The position numbers were made by a program, and so were the translations under genes. From the NCBI GenBank assembly GCA_964454025.1, contig CAYVRP010000024.1:1-64000 (forward strand): 64,000 nucleotides of DNA, given 5' to 3'. The DNA comes from JAFGBI01 sp964454025 (GTDB lineage Bacteria; Myxococcota_A; Polyangia; Polyangiales; Polyangiaceae). Below, in pieces: positions 35,993 through 47,400 of this stretch (the stretch's first letter is position 1; each line of letters starts with the position of its first letter). Under the pieces are notes generated by a model that saw only the letters and a program-made list of their open reading frames with translations, had not been told where the DNA came from and ran no database searches.

Positions 35993-37330
35993 TCACCCCC
36001 CCACCACGGGCCCGCTCTGCCCGGCGTCCACGGACTGCACCTCGCGGGCGAGCCAGCCGCGCAGCGTGGAGCGAGCGACGCCGAGCGAGCGGGCCGCGGC
36101 GCTGATGTTGCCGCTGCACTGGGCGAGCACGCGCGTCGCCACCGCGGGGGAGGCGACCGTAGATCGCGGCCGGTTCACGGCGAAGGCGCCCAGCTCGATG
36201 TGCTCGAGATCGATCTCGGGTCCCTCGGCGCGCGCCGCGGCCCGGTACAGGGCGCTCGCGAGCTCGCGCACGTTCCCCGGCCAGTCGTGCGCGAGCAACG
36301 CCAGAAGGGCGCGCGGCGAGAGCCGATGCGGACCGAGCTCGTCCTCGAACCGCGCGAGCAGCGCGCGGCACAGGGCGGGGAGGTCGCCGCGCCGCTCGCG
36401 AAGCGCGGGAAGCCGCAGGGAGAACGTCGTCAAGCGGTGGAAGAGATCAGCGCGGAACTGCCCACCTTCCACCCGCTGCGCCAGAGAAACCCAGCTCGCG
36501 GAGACGATGCGCACGTCAACCAAGGTGCGCTGCGCGCTGCCCACGGGGCGGACCTGGCCGTCCTCGACCACCCGGAGGAGGCGGACCTGTCCGGCGGGGG
36601 AGAGGTCTGCGACCTCGTCCAGGAACAGCGTTCCCCGGTTCGCCTGCTCGAACGCCCCCGGTCGCGAGGCCACGGCCCCGGTGAACGCACCTCGCGTGTG
36701 TCCGAAGAGCTCGGCGTCGCCGAGGCTCTCGGCGATGGCGCCGACGTTGATGGGGACGTACTCGCCGGGGCGACCGCTGAGTAGGTGCAGTGCCCGCGCG
36801 ACGAGATCCTTGCCGGTTCCCGACTCCCCTTGCAGCAGCACCGCGCCACGCAGGCGCGCCACCCGGTGGATCTCCCGGGCCAGCCGCCGCATCGGCGGCG
36901 ACTCACCGACCAGGCCCGGGACGGCTGGACCCCCACGCTCGTCGGTTTCTCCCGTGGCGTGCGAGACGAGCAGGGTGGTGCGCCCGAGCATCACCGCGCC
37001 GCCGGCAGCGAGCAGGGCACGGTCGACCCGGCCAGCGCCGCAGACGATGCCGTTGGTGGAGCCGAGATCCGTGACGACCACGCCGGCGGGAGTCGCCTCG
37101 AGCCGGCAGTGCCGCGCGCTGACCGTGCGGTCCTCCAGGCGGAGGTCAACGCCGTGGTGACCGGACCCGACCAGGAGCTGTTCCCCGAGCTCGAGCGTCC
37201 GCCCGACGGCTCGCCCGCCATCCGTGGCCTCGATCCACCAGGGGCCGGCCCCCGGACGACCGCCGAGCTCCAAGGTGGCGTCCGGGACGTCACCTGGGGA
37301 AGATCCGAAGCCCTGCTCGAGAGCCTGCAT
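35993..37330 (-). CDS. FHA-domain sigma-54-dependent transcriptional activator
   Basis: 445 aa. An N-terminal FHA domain (RTVSARHCRL, VVTDLGSTNGIV) replaces the usual receiver domain, so control is probably by Ser/Thr kinase phosphorylation of a partner. The AAA+ domain has LLQGESGTGKDLVARALH (about residue 172), the sigma-54 contact loop RGAFTGA (about 215), Walker B GTLFLDEVADL and the arginine-finger region. A Fis-type HTH, NISAAARSLGVARSTLRGWL, ends the protein. It drives sigma-54 promoters. It is divergent from the adjacent beta-barrel gene (100 bp), a possible target. Confidence 0.93.
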   Translation of the reverse strand: MQALEQGFGSSPGDVPDATLELGGRPGAGPWWIEATDGGRAVGRTLELGEQLLVGSGHHGVDLRLEDRTVSARHCRLEATPAGVVVTDLGSTNGIVCGAGRVDRALLAAGGAVMLGRTTLLVSHATGETDERGGPAVPGLVGESPPMRRLAREIHRVARLRGAVLLQGESGTGKDLVARALHLLSGRPGEYVPINVGAIAESLGDAELFGHTRGAFTGAVASRPGAFEQANRGTLFLDEVADLSPAGQVRLLRVVEDGQVRPVGSAQRTLVDVRIVSASWVSLAQRVEGGQFRADLFHRLTTFSLRLPALRERRGDLPALCRALLARFEDELGPHRLSPRALLALLAHDWPGNVRELASALYRAAARAEGPEIDLEHIELGAFAVNRPRSTVASPAVATRVLAQCSGNISAAARSLGVARSTLRGWLAREVQSVDAGQSGPVVGG

Positions 37331-37430
37331 CGCGCCGTCCTATCGGCCCGAGACGCGACCCCGTTGCGCATTGCTTCCCCTCAACGTTGGTGGTTGGTGA
37401 CCTCGGCCCCGGGGTGATAACAACGCGCCC

Positions 37431-38348
37431 ATGCGCCGCCCTGACCCTGGCCCCATCGTCCTTGGCCTCTGCCTGGCGACGGGGGCAGCGGCCGCACAGC
37501 CGGGACCGGACTCCTCCGCGCCCCCTCCTGGGACTGCCGCCGAGACGCCCGCCCCCGCAGCGAAGACCGCCTCAACGGCCCCGCCGGCCAACGAGCAACC
37601 GCTCGCCACGGGTGCCCCTGCGCCCTCGTCCGAGGCGAGCCCCCCGAGCGTCGCGCCGTCCTCGCCGGTCCCCGAGCCCGGTCCTGCCAAGACGGCACGG
37701 ATGGTCGATGACGCTGGTGGATCCGCTGCCGAGCCCGCCGCCGACCCCGCGGCGCGGCCCGCCGCCCCTCGTATTCCTCCTGCCGAGGATCTCATCTCGG
37801 GGCACGGGTACTTCTCCGCCCTGGCGCTGCTGGCAGTGCCCTTCGGCTCCCTCGAGCGCGGACTCCCCTGGTACGACGTCGGCGCCCCGGGGCGCGGGGC
37901 GGGAGTCGACCTCTCCATCGGGGCGAGCCGCAACGTCTCCCTCGGCGTCTGGGCGGATCTGGCCACCCTCGGCGCGGGGCCCGAATGTGATGGCTGCTCG
38001 ACCCTCACCCTGTCGCTCGGCCCGTTGGTCCGCTACCACCTGGTTCAGGGAATGCGCTTCGATCCCCAGGTGGCGTTCGGGATCGGATTTCGCTCGATGG
38101 CGACCCGGGGAGCCGGCCGCGACCTCGATTACCTCGGGCTCGACTGGCTCCGCTTCTCCGCCGGCGGACAATGGTACGCGACGCCGAACCTCGCCTTCGC
38201 ACCCTTCGTCGCCGTCGCCGCCGGCGCCGCGGTGCGGCTGCCCGACTCCTCGCCCATCCGCCTCACACCCGGCGAGGACCGAAGGAGCGGCGTCTACGGC
38301 CTGACGCTCCTCGGCCTTCGTCTCACGTTCGACGCTCCGGGCCGCTGA
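37431..38348 (+). CDS. Putative outer-membrane beta-barrel protein with Pro/Ala-rich N-terminus
   Basis: 305 aa. The signal peptide (IVLGLCLATGAAAAQ) is followed by about 100 residues rich in Pro, Ala and Ser. A beta-barrel-like domain comes after (FSALALLAVPFGSLERGLPW, VDLSIGASRNVSLGVWADLA, TLSLGPLVRYHLVQGMRFDP) and ends TLLGLRLTFDAPGR. No known family recognised. It lies between the FHA-sigma54 activator and the end of the giant TPR gene, 60 bp from the latter's stop and convergent with it. Confidence 0.6.
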   Translation: MRRPDPGPIVLGLCLATGAAAAQPGPDSSAPPPGTAAETPAPAAKTASTAPPANEQPLATGAPAPSSEASPPSVAPSSPVPEPGPAKTARMVDDAGGSAAEPAADPAARPAAPRIPPAEDLISGHGYFSALALLAVPFGSLERGLPWYDVGAPGRGAGVDLSIGASRNVSLGVWADLATLGAGPECDGCSTLTLSLGPLVRYHLVQGMRFDPQVAFGIGFRSMATRGAGRDLDYLGLDWLRFSAGGQWYATPNLAFAPFVAVAAGAAVRLPDSSPIRLTPGEDRRSGVYGLTLLGLRLTFDAPGR

Positions 38349-38408
38349 CTGCACCCAGCCTGGTCCGCCGGCGGCGCCACCTCGGCGGGAGCCCGCGCGG
38401 GGCCCCGC

Positions 38409-41400
38409 TCAGGTCCCCTCTTGGCCGACGGCCACGCCCAGCGCCTGACGCACCAGCGAGTACTCCTCGCTCACGCTGAACAGGAGGAGCTCCTTCACCT
38501 TCTCCGCGGGCGTCAAATCCCCGGGGAGCTGCGGCTCGGAGGCCAGGATCTTCTTGGCGATACCCATGTCGCCGCTCACGACGAGCCCCGCCCGACACGC
38601 CGTTATCTCAACCGCGTGCATCCAGCGTCGGATGTTCGCCTTCGCGCCCTCGTCGAGGAACCGCTTCACCGCGATCCGGAGCTGTTCGATCTGGATCGGC
38701 TGCATGTACTTCGCCAGCTCCCGCGCGGTCATCTGGACCTGCTGCTGCATGTCCGCCGGCATGGGCGTCTGCGGGAACGCGATCATCACCCCCGCGAACA
38801 ACATGATCGTCAGCTCCGACTGCGTCTGGAAGAGGTTCCGGATGTAGTGCTCGATCCGGTAGCCGGCCAGGTGCTTGCCACAGATGAACGTCAGCTCCTG
38901 CGGCTGGAACCCGCTCAGCACCGTCTGGCCGGCGATCGACGCCGGTGGCTGTGCCGGCACCGATACGATGGCCCCGGAGACGTCCGGGCGCACGTACAGG
39001 TCCGGCGTGGTCACGCCCAACACCTGCGCCGCCCAGCCGAACGTCTTGGCGAAGGTCACCGTCGACGTCGCCGGATCCTGCTTGAAGCGCGGATCGAGGA
39101 CCGGCGTCTTGTTCTGCATCCGGAGCTGCGCGATCTTCGCCTGGAGCGCCGCCGGAGCGATCGCCGCCATGATCTCGGAGACGACCGGGTTCTCGTCAAC
39201 GTGCGTCAGGCACCGCTTCCAGAGATCGGTGCTGACCCGACCTCGTACCGCCAGCATCCCCTGTGGCCGGTAGTCCTCGAAGAAGCGGTTCTCCTCCTCG
39301 TCCGCCTTCCCCAGGAACGCCATCGCCGCCGCGAGGCACCAGGCTCCATCATATGCCTGCTTGTGCAGGTGCAGCCGATAGAGCGCACGGTATGCGTCCA
39401 CGTTCAGCGGGTCCGACGCGAGGATGATCCGCTGCTCGACGATGGCCTCGTCGAACCGCTCGTGCTGTTCGTACAGCTCCGCGAGGATCTGGTGCTCGAT
39501 CATCAGATCCGGTCGCGTGGCGCTCGCCATCTTGAACGCCTCGATCGCCTCGTTCACCGCCTGCAGTCGGTCCCGATAGACCAGCCCCAGCGCGTGCCAC
39601 AGCGTGTTCTCGAGCTCCGGCTTCCCCTTGCCCGCGATGCGGTGGATCATCTTCCGGTAGGAGCGCTCGAGCTGCTTCCAGTTCTTCTGCTGGGTCAGGA
39701 TCTTGTTGATGCGCTCGAACGCCTCCAGGTACTCCGGGTTGAGATCCAGCGCCTCGTTGAAGAGCTCGACCGACCGCTCGAGGTCTTCGAGCTTGTCGCG
39801 GTAGAGCTGCGCCATCGTGTAGAAGTACCGCGCCTTGATGTCCGGGCGCTCCTCGAGGTCGGCGATGGCCTGGATGGTTTCGACCATCCGCTCCCAGTTG
39901 CCCGCCCGCTGGTACAGCTGCAAGAGCTTGTGCAGCAGGACGTGATCCTGCGGCTTGATCTCGCGCGCTTCCTCCAGGGCCTCGATGGCCTTCTGGACGT
40001 TCTTGTCCTTCTCGGACCAGACGTCGCCGATGTCGTTGAGGAGCGCGAACCGTTCCTCGGCATCGTAGAGCGTGTCCAGGATCTGACGCTTGTACGCGGC
40101 GACCTGCTTCCAGTCGTTGAGCTTCGCGTAGACCCCCACGAGGGCCTCGAGGGTCGGGCGGTGCTCTCCGTTCAGCGCCAGCGCCTTCTCGTAGTTGTTG
40201 ATCCCCTGCTTGACCTGCCCCTGCTCCCGCTTGATGTTGCCCAGGCGATAGTAGACGTCGACCCGCTGGTCGACGTCGCCCTCCCCGAGGGCGGTGAGCA
40301 CCTTCTGGTAGTTGCTCAGGGCCGAAGGCCAGTCCGCGAGCTCGTAGGCGACGTCGGCGATGCCACGGATCGTCTCCTGGTCGGTCAGGTCGAGCTGGTG
40401 AGCGGTCTGGTAGGACTTGATGGCCTTCTCCCACTTCCCCAGCGCCGACAGCACCTTTCCCTGTAGCTTGTGCAGGTAGTGCTGCTCGTGGCGCTCGCGG
40501 GTCTTGGCCTTCTTGACCAGGAGCTCCGCCAGCGGCTCGGCCTCCGCGTAGCGACCCACCTTGAGGTACTCTTCGACCAGCGGCAGAGCCGCCTCCTCGC
40601 AATCTTCGTCCGACTGGATCGCGAGCTCGTAGGCCTGCACCGCCAGAGCGTGCTCGCCGAGCATCTCGTCTCGTAGCTTGCCGAGGTCGACCAGGAGCTT
40701 CGCGCGAGCCCGCGGGTTCGGCGTGTTGGCTTGCTCCTGCTCCAGGTACCGTGACGCACGGTCCCAGTCCGCCTCGTCCACCGCGATCGTACGAAGCGCG
40801 CTGAGCGACGGCAGGTGCGTCGGGTCGAGGTCGAGCGCCATCTCGAACCGCTCCTGCGCCTGCACCCGGTCGCCGAGCTTGGTGTCGAGCGCCCTGCCCA
40901 TCCGGTAGTACATCTCGATGCGCTGCGCGCCGTCGGAGGTGAGGTCCGCTACCCGGCTCATCGCCTCGATCGCCTGCGGCGCGTCGTCGAGCTTCTCGTA
41001 CAGCTTGGCGAGCTGCTCGTAGGCCGGGATGTTCCCCTCGTCGAGGTCGACGATGTTGCGGTAGGCGTCCACCGCACACTGCACGTCCCCGACCTCCTCC
41101 TGGTAGATCTGCGCGATCTGGAAGTAGAGCTCGACCTTCTTGTCGACCTCCAGCAACTCCGCGATGTGCCGCTCGTAGGTGTTCACCAGATCGAGCCACT
41201 GCTTCAGGCGCCGGTAGCACCGCTCCAGCCCCTCGTAGGCCCGCATCTCGGCGACGTCGATCTCGAGCGCCTGCTCGAAGCGCTGGGCCGCCAGGTCCGG
41301 CTTCAGGAACTGCTCCTCCTGGATGCCGGCCAGCTTCAGCAGCGCATCGACGCGCTCCCGCTCCGTGTCCACCACGTCGAGCTGCTGCTCGAGCACGTTG

Positions 41401-44400
41401 ACGAGGTCCGGCCAGGCGCGCGTCGCCCCATAGATCCGCTCCAACCCGCGCAGGGCGACGATGTTTCCGGCCTCGATGTCGAGGACCTCCCGAAACGTCC
41501 GCGCGGCGACGTCCAGGTTGCCGAGCTGCACCTCCTGCAGGGCCGCCAGGCGGAGCTTGTGCTGCGCGATCTGGCTCGGATCCTCGAGGGCCTTGACCTT
41601 CAGCGCCAAGATCTCCGCCAGCTCCTGGTGCTTGCCCTGGTCTTCGTAGATCCGCTCGAGTGCCTCGAGCGTGGGCATGAAGAGCTGGTCTACTTCCAGG
41701 GCGCGCCTGTAGAAGGTGAGCCCCTGTTCGACCTGCCCCATGTTCTTCTCCAGGAGCTCCCCGAGCTCGTGGAGCACGATCTTCCGGTCGTCGTTGGCCA
41801 CGGCGACGTTCAGCGCCCGGGTCAGCTCCTCACCGACCGCCTGCCAGTTCCCACCGAGGCGGTAGATCGCCGCTACCCGCCGCCGGACCTGCACGTTGTT
41901 CGGGTCCAGCTCCATCACCATCGCGTAGTACGGCTGCGCGTACTCGGGGCGATCGAGGTTCTCTCCGTACCACTTGCCGAGCCGGAGCCCGAGCTGGATC
42001 TTGCTCTTGGGCTCCGTCTGTTCCTGAAGCCACGCGTTCGCCGTCTGGATGAGCTCCCCCCAGCGGCCCGTCGCCTGCGCCATCCGCTCGAGGTAGCTCA
42101 CCGACTCGTCGTCGCCGTAGTCCTCGGCGAAGGCGTTGACGAGGGCGTCGAACGCCTGGCCCTTGTCGTCCAGGCGCTCCTCGAAGACGTGCGCGATCCG
42201 CCGGAGCAGGTCTGTCCGCTCGGGGACGCGATCTCGGGTTTCGAGCCGGTTCAGGTAGAGCTCGACCAGCTGCTCCCAGCGACCCGCGGCGGTGTGGAGC
42301 TTCTCGAGCTCCTCGAAGGCGAGATCGTGGTCCGCCTGGATGCCGAGGATCTTCTCGAAGGCCGGCGTGGCCCGGTCGTAATCCTCGACCTTCGACCGCC
42401 AGATCTCCGTCACCTCCAGCAGCTCGCGCACCTTCTCAGCCGGGTCCGCCAGCGCGTTCGAGCGCTGGATCTTGATGTCGACCACCGCGGGCCAGTTCTC
42501 CTCGCCCCGGTATCCCCGCTCCAGCCGATCCATCGCCTCGAGATCCGTGGGATCGACCTCGAGCAGGTTGCGCCAGGCTTCCGCGGCTTCGTAGGGCTGG
42601 CTCAACACGTCGGCGTAGGTGCGCCCGAGCTCCCGATAGACCTCCACGACCTCGCGCGGCTCGAGCACGGCGCCGGCCCGATCGATCGTCATGTGCAGGA
42701 CGGTGACGAGCTCCTGCGGATCCTTCCGGGTCCGCCAGATGTGCGCCATCGCCCGCAGCGCGTTCACGTTGGCGAAATCGATGTCGAGGACGCGCTGCCA
42801 GGTTTCGAGCGCCTCGTCGTCGCGATTGAGCCGCTCCAGGAAGAGGTTCGCCCGGCGCGTGAGGATGTTGACCCGCTCCTCGTCGCTGTCCGCGATGTCG
42901 AAATGGCGCTCGAGGACGTCAGTGAGCTCCGCCCACCGCCCCTGTCGTTCGTAGAGATCCGCGAGAGCCCAGAGCGCCTCCGGATCCTCCCCGCGCAGGT
43001 CGAGCACGCGCTTCCAGCCCTCGATGGACTCGTTGACGTTGCCCAGGCGGTCCGCCGCCAGGCGCGCCATCCTGGCCCGGATCTCCGCCTCCTCGACGTC
43101 ACCGACTGCGTTCTGCAGCTGTCGCTCGTAGACGCCCTTGAGGTCGACCCACGCCTCCTTGAGCTCGTAGATCCGCGCCAGCGAGCGGATCGCCTCCTCG
43201 TTGGCAGGATCGAGATCGTCGAAGATGCGCCGGAACGAGCGCACCGCGTCGTCGACCTGCCCGAGCTGCTCCTCGTAGACCTGCCCGAGGCGCGTGTAGA
43301 GCTCGACCTGCTCCGTGGTTTCCGCGGCCACCACCGCCCGCTGCTCCAGCACGGCCGCCAAGTCGGCCCACTGCTCCAGCGACGAGTAGATGCGATCGAG
43401 GTTGGCGAGCGCCTCCGCGTCGCGCGCCGCCACCGAGAGGACGTAGCGGTACGTCTCCTCGGCCTTCTCGACGTCCTGCAACTCCTCCTCGAAGACGCGC
43501 GCGAGGCGCTTGCCGATGACGGCCTGGGTCGTCGGCTCGATCTCGGGCAGCCCCAGGACGTCGGCGTAGGCGTTGGCCAGGTCCTCCCAGCCGTCGTCGG
43601 TCACCGCCGCGAGGCGCTCGATCTCCTCCCCCGTACGCTCGTCCAGGGGCCGCTCCTTGATCGCCCGCACGTGGACGTTGAAGGCGAGTCGGTTGTCGAT
43701 CAACCGCTCCTCCGCGTCCTCGGCGATGCGGTGCAGGAGCGCGATCCGCTCCTCCGGATCGCTGGTGTGGGCGAGCTGCGCCTCTCGTACCTTGATGAGC
43801 TTCTCCCACTCCCCGGCGGACTGGTAGAGCGGCTCCAGGATCTCCGCGATGTCGGCCTGCTTCACCCCGGCCTCGAAGAGCCCCTCGAGAGCCGCCAACG
43901 TCGCCTCGTGCTCGGGAGCGGCGCTGATCACCTCGCGATAGGCGCTGATCGCCTGCGCGATGTCCCCCAGCCGGTGCTGATAGACCTGCCCCAGGCGGTA
44001 CTTGAACTCGAGGATCTCGTCGGGGCTCTCGCCGATCTCCGCCTCCCGCCGGAGGACTTCCGCGAGGTCTCCCCAGCGCTCCGACATGGTGAAGAGTCGA
44101 TCGAGCGCCCGCACCGCGGTCTGGTTGTCACTCTGCGCGGCGAGCACCCGCCGGTACCGAGCGACGGCGCTGTCCACGTTCTCGAGCTGGACCTCGTACA
44201 CCTGCGCCACGCGCAAGCCGAGCTCCACCAGCCGATCCGGGTCGTCGTCGAGCTTGTCGAGCTCCTGGTCGTAGAGCGCCGCCACCGCGCCCCACTGGTC
44301 GAGCAGGTTCCCGAGCCGCTCCAGGGACCCGAGCGTCTCCTCGTTCTGGCTGTCGAAGGCGACCGCCCGGGCGTAGGTGTCGAAGGCGCTTCGGTGATCC

Positions 44401-47400
44401 TGCAGGCTGTCCTCGTAGAGGCGCGCGATCCGGTGCAGAAGCTCCACCTTGGTGAAGGCGTCGTCCGCGAAGCGCACCTGCACCTCGAGCACGCTCACGA
44501 GCTCGGTCCACGCCCCGCTCGCGTCGTAGACAGGCTCCAGCACGCTCGCGGCCGCCAGCGGAGCGACGTCGCCCACCTTGATCCCCTCGAGCGCGGCCAG
44601 CGTCGGCGCGTGATCGGGCATCAGGTTCAGGATGTCTCGGTAGAGCTCCACCGCGCGCTCGATGTCACCGAGCCGCTTCTCGTAGAGCTCCGCGATCCGA
44701 TACTGGTAGCTCACCGCCTCGGCCGGGTCCGCCGTGAGCTCCGCCTCGTGCTGCAGGATGCTGAGGAGCTCCTGCCAGTTCTCGGCGGTCTGGTAGAGCA
44801 CGTCCAGCCTGCCGAGCGCGGTCAGATCGTCCGGATCGAGCTCCAGCACGCGCTGATAGGTGTCGATCGCGCTGTTCACGTCGCCGATCTCGCGCTCGTA
44901 CACGGCGCCGACCTGGTAGAGGATGAGCTTCTTCTCCTCCGAGTCGTAGACCAGATCGACCTTCTTCGTGTAGACGCCGAGCAGATCCTCCCACCGTGAC
45001 TGGCCGAGGTAGAGGTTGATCAGCGAGTCGATGCTGCGCATGTCCTCGCGATCCAGCTCCAGGATCTTGAGGTAGACGGCGATCGCCGCCTCCTTGCGAT
45101 CCAGCACCTCCTCCTCCAGCGCTGCCGCCTGGAAGAGCGCGTCCTTCTGGGCCGGCAGATCGTCGAGGATCTCCGCCTTGCGCTGCAGGATCGCGGACAT
45201 GTCGCCGTAGCGCTCGGTCTGCTGGAACAACGCCTGCAGCGACTCCGCCGCGCCAAGCGACATCGGATCGATCGACAGCACCTTGCGGTACAGGTCGATG
45301 GCCCGCTCGACGTCCCCGACGTCGTTCTCGAACACCCGCGCCGCCGCGGTGAAGAGGGAGCTCCCCAGCTCGGGATCCTCCTGACGCATGGCGAGATCCT
45401 CGAAGACCCTCGCCATGTCCGTGAAGCGACCGGTCGCCCGCGCGAGTCGATCGAGGCCGCGCTGCGTCGGCTCGTGCGATGGATCGTTGGCCAGTGCCCG
45501 CGCGAAGGTGTCGAAGGCGGCGTCGAGGTTGCCCGCCGCGTCCTCGTACAGCTCCGCGATCTGGTGCAGGAGCTCGACCCGGCGGCTCGGGTCGTCGGCC
45601 TTGCGGACCTGGACCTCGTGCACTCCGATGAGCTTCTGGTAGTCCCCCTGGGTCCGGTACAGAGGCTCCAGGATCTCGGCGATCGCGAGCTCGTGCCCCT
45701 CGAGCGTGCCCAGGCGCTCGAGCGCGGCGAGCGCCACGGGGTTGCCCGGTTCCTGCTCCAGGACCTGCCGGTACCCCTCGATGGCGAGGTCGACCTCGTT
45801 CATCTGCTGCTCGCGGAGCGCCGCGAGCCTCAGCATCAGCTCGAGCTGCTGGGCCTCGGTATCCGCCAGCCCCATGCGCACCTCGAGGTTCTCCGCCAGG
45901 TCGCGCCAGGACCGCTGCCGAGTGAACAGGCCGTCCAGCGCCACCAGCGCGACCTGGCTCGCCGGATCGAGGGCCAGCACCTCGCGGTAGGCGGCGATGG
46001 CGTCGTCCGGTCGCCCGAGGCGATCCTCGTAGACCTCCGCCATCTGCGCGTAGAGCGCCTCGCGCTCGCTGCCGTCCAGGGTCAGATCGATGCGCCTTCG
46101 GTAGACGCCGATCAGCGACTCCCAGCGCTCGTACTTGCGGAACATCGCGTCCATCGCGAGCAGCGCCTCGGAGTCGGACGGATCGATCTCGAGCACCTTG
46201 GTGAAGCTCTCGGCGGCCGCGTCGACGTTCCGGAGCTGCTCCTGGATGCCGGCGAGCCGCAGCCAGTACGCCCGCGCGAGCGCCGCGTCTTCGAGCGAGC
46301 TGGCGATGCCGTGGTAGATGGAAACCACGGCCTCCCAGGCGCCCGCTTGCTCCGCGAGATCCTCGAGCTCCGCCCGGGCGTCCGCGAGGGTCGGGTCGCA
46401 CTGTAGCGCCCGGGCCTGCGCGTCGAGCGCCCGGTCGACCGCGCCGAGACGCCCCGCCGCTGTCGCCGAGATCTTGCGCAGCAGCGCCACGCGGCGCTCC
46501 ACGTCCGGGGTCGCTCGGGCCAGGATCTCGAGGACGCCAACCAACCGCTCCCAGTCCTCCCGCGCCTCGTAGATCGCCTCCAGGATGCCGGCCGCCTCGG
46601 CGCCGAGCTCCGGGTGCTCCAGCATCGCCTCGAGCGCGAGGCGAGCGCCCTCGTGATCCTGGTTCAAGAACAGGATCTCGCGGTAGTTCGCCAGAGCTGC
46701 CGCGGGATCGCCCAGGTGCTCGTTCTGCACCGCCGCGAGCCGGAACTTCAGGTCGACGAGCTTCCCCTCGTCCACGTCGAGTTCGACCCGCCGCTGGAGG
46801 ACGTCGGCGTACTGCTCCCACGCCCCGCTCCGGAAGTAGAGGTCATCCAGCGCCGCGAGCGCCACCCCGTCTGCGGGATCCTCCTCCAGAGCCGCAGAGT
46901 ACGTCTCGATGGCGGAGTCGAGCCGCCCGAGCTGCTCCACCTGGAGCCGGGCGATCGCGTACAAGATCGGCTTGCGCTCGACGGCGTCCACCGCGAGCGC
47001 GCGCTTGCGCCCGTACACCTCCAGCAGATCGTCCCAGCGTTCGGTCTGCCGGTAGAGCTTCTCCAGCGCCTCGAGCGCCGCCGCGTTGTCGGGCTCCGCC
47101 TCGTGGACCGTGCGATACTCGACCAGCGCGTCGTCGATCCGGCCCACCTCGTCCACCAGCACGCGGCCGAGCCGGAGGCGCAGCGCGGTGACCGTCGTCG
47201 CGTCGCCCGCCGCCTCGGCCGCGGCGATGGCCGCCCGGTAGGCGCTGACGACGTCCTCCCAGCGCCCCGTGACCTGCGCGGCCTGCTCCACGTCCGCCTG
47301 GCTCTGCTCGTCTCCGGGAGAGAGCTCGAACGCCGCGAGAAACCGATCGAAGGCGCGGGCCTTGTCGTTGATGCGAGTGGCGTAGATCCCCGCGACCTCG

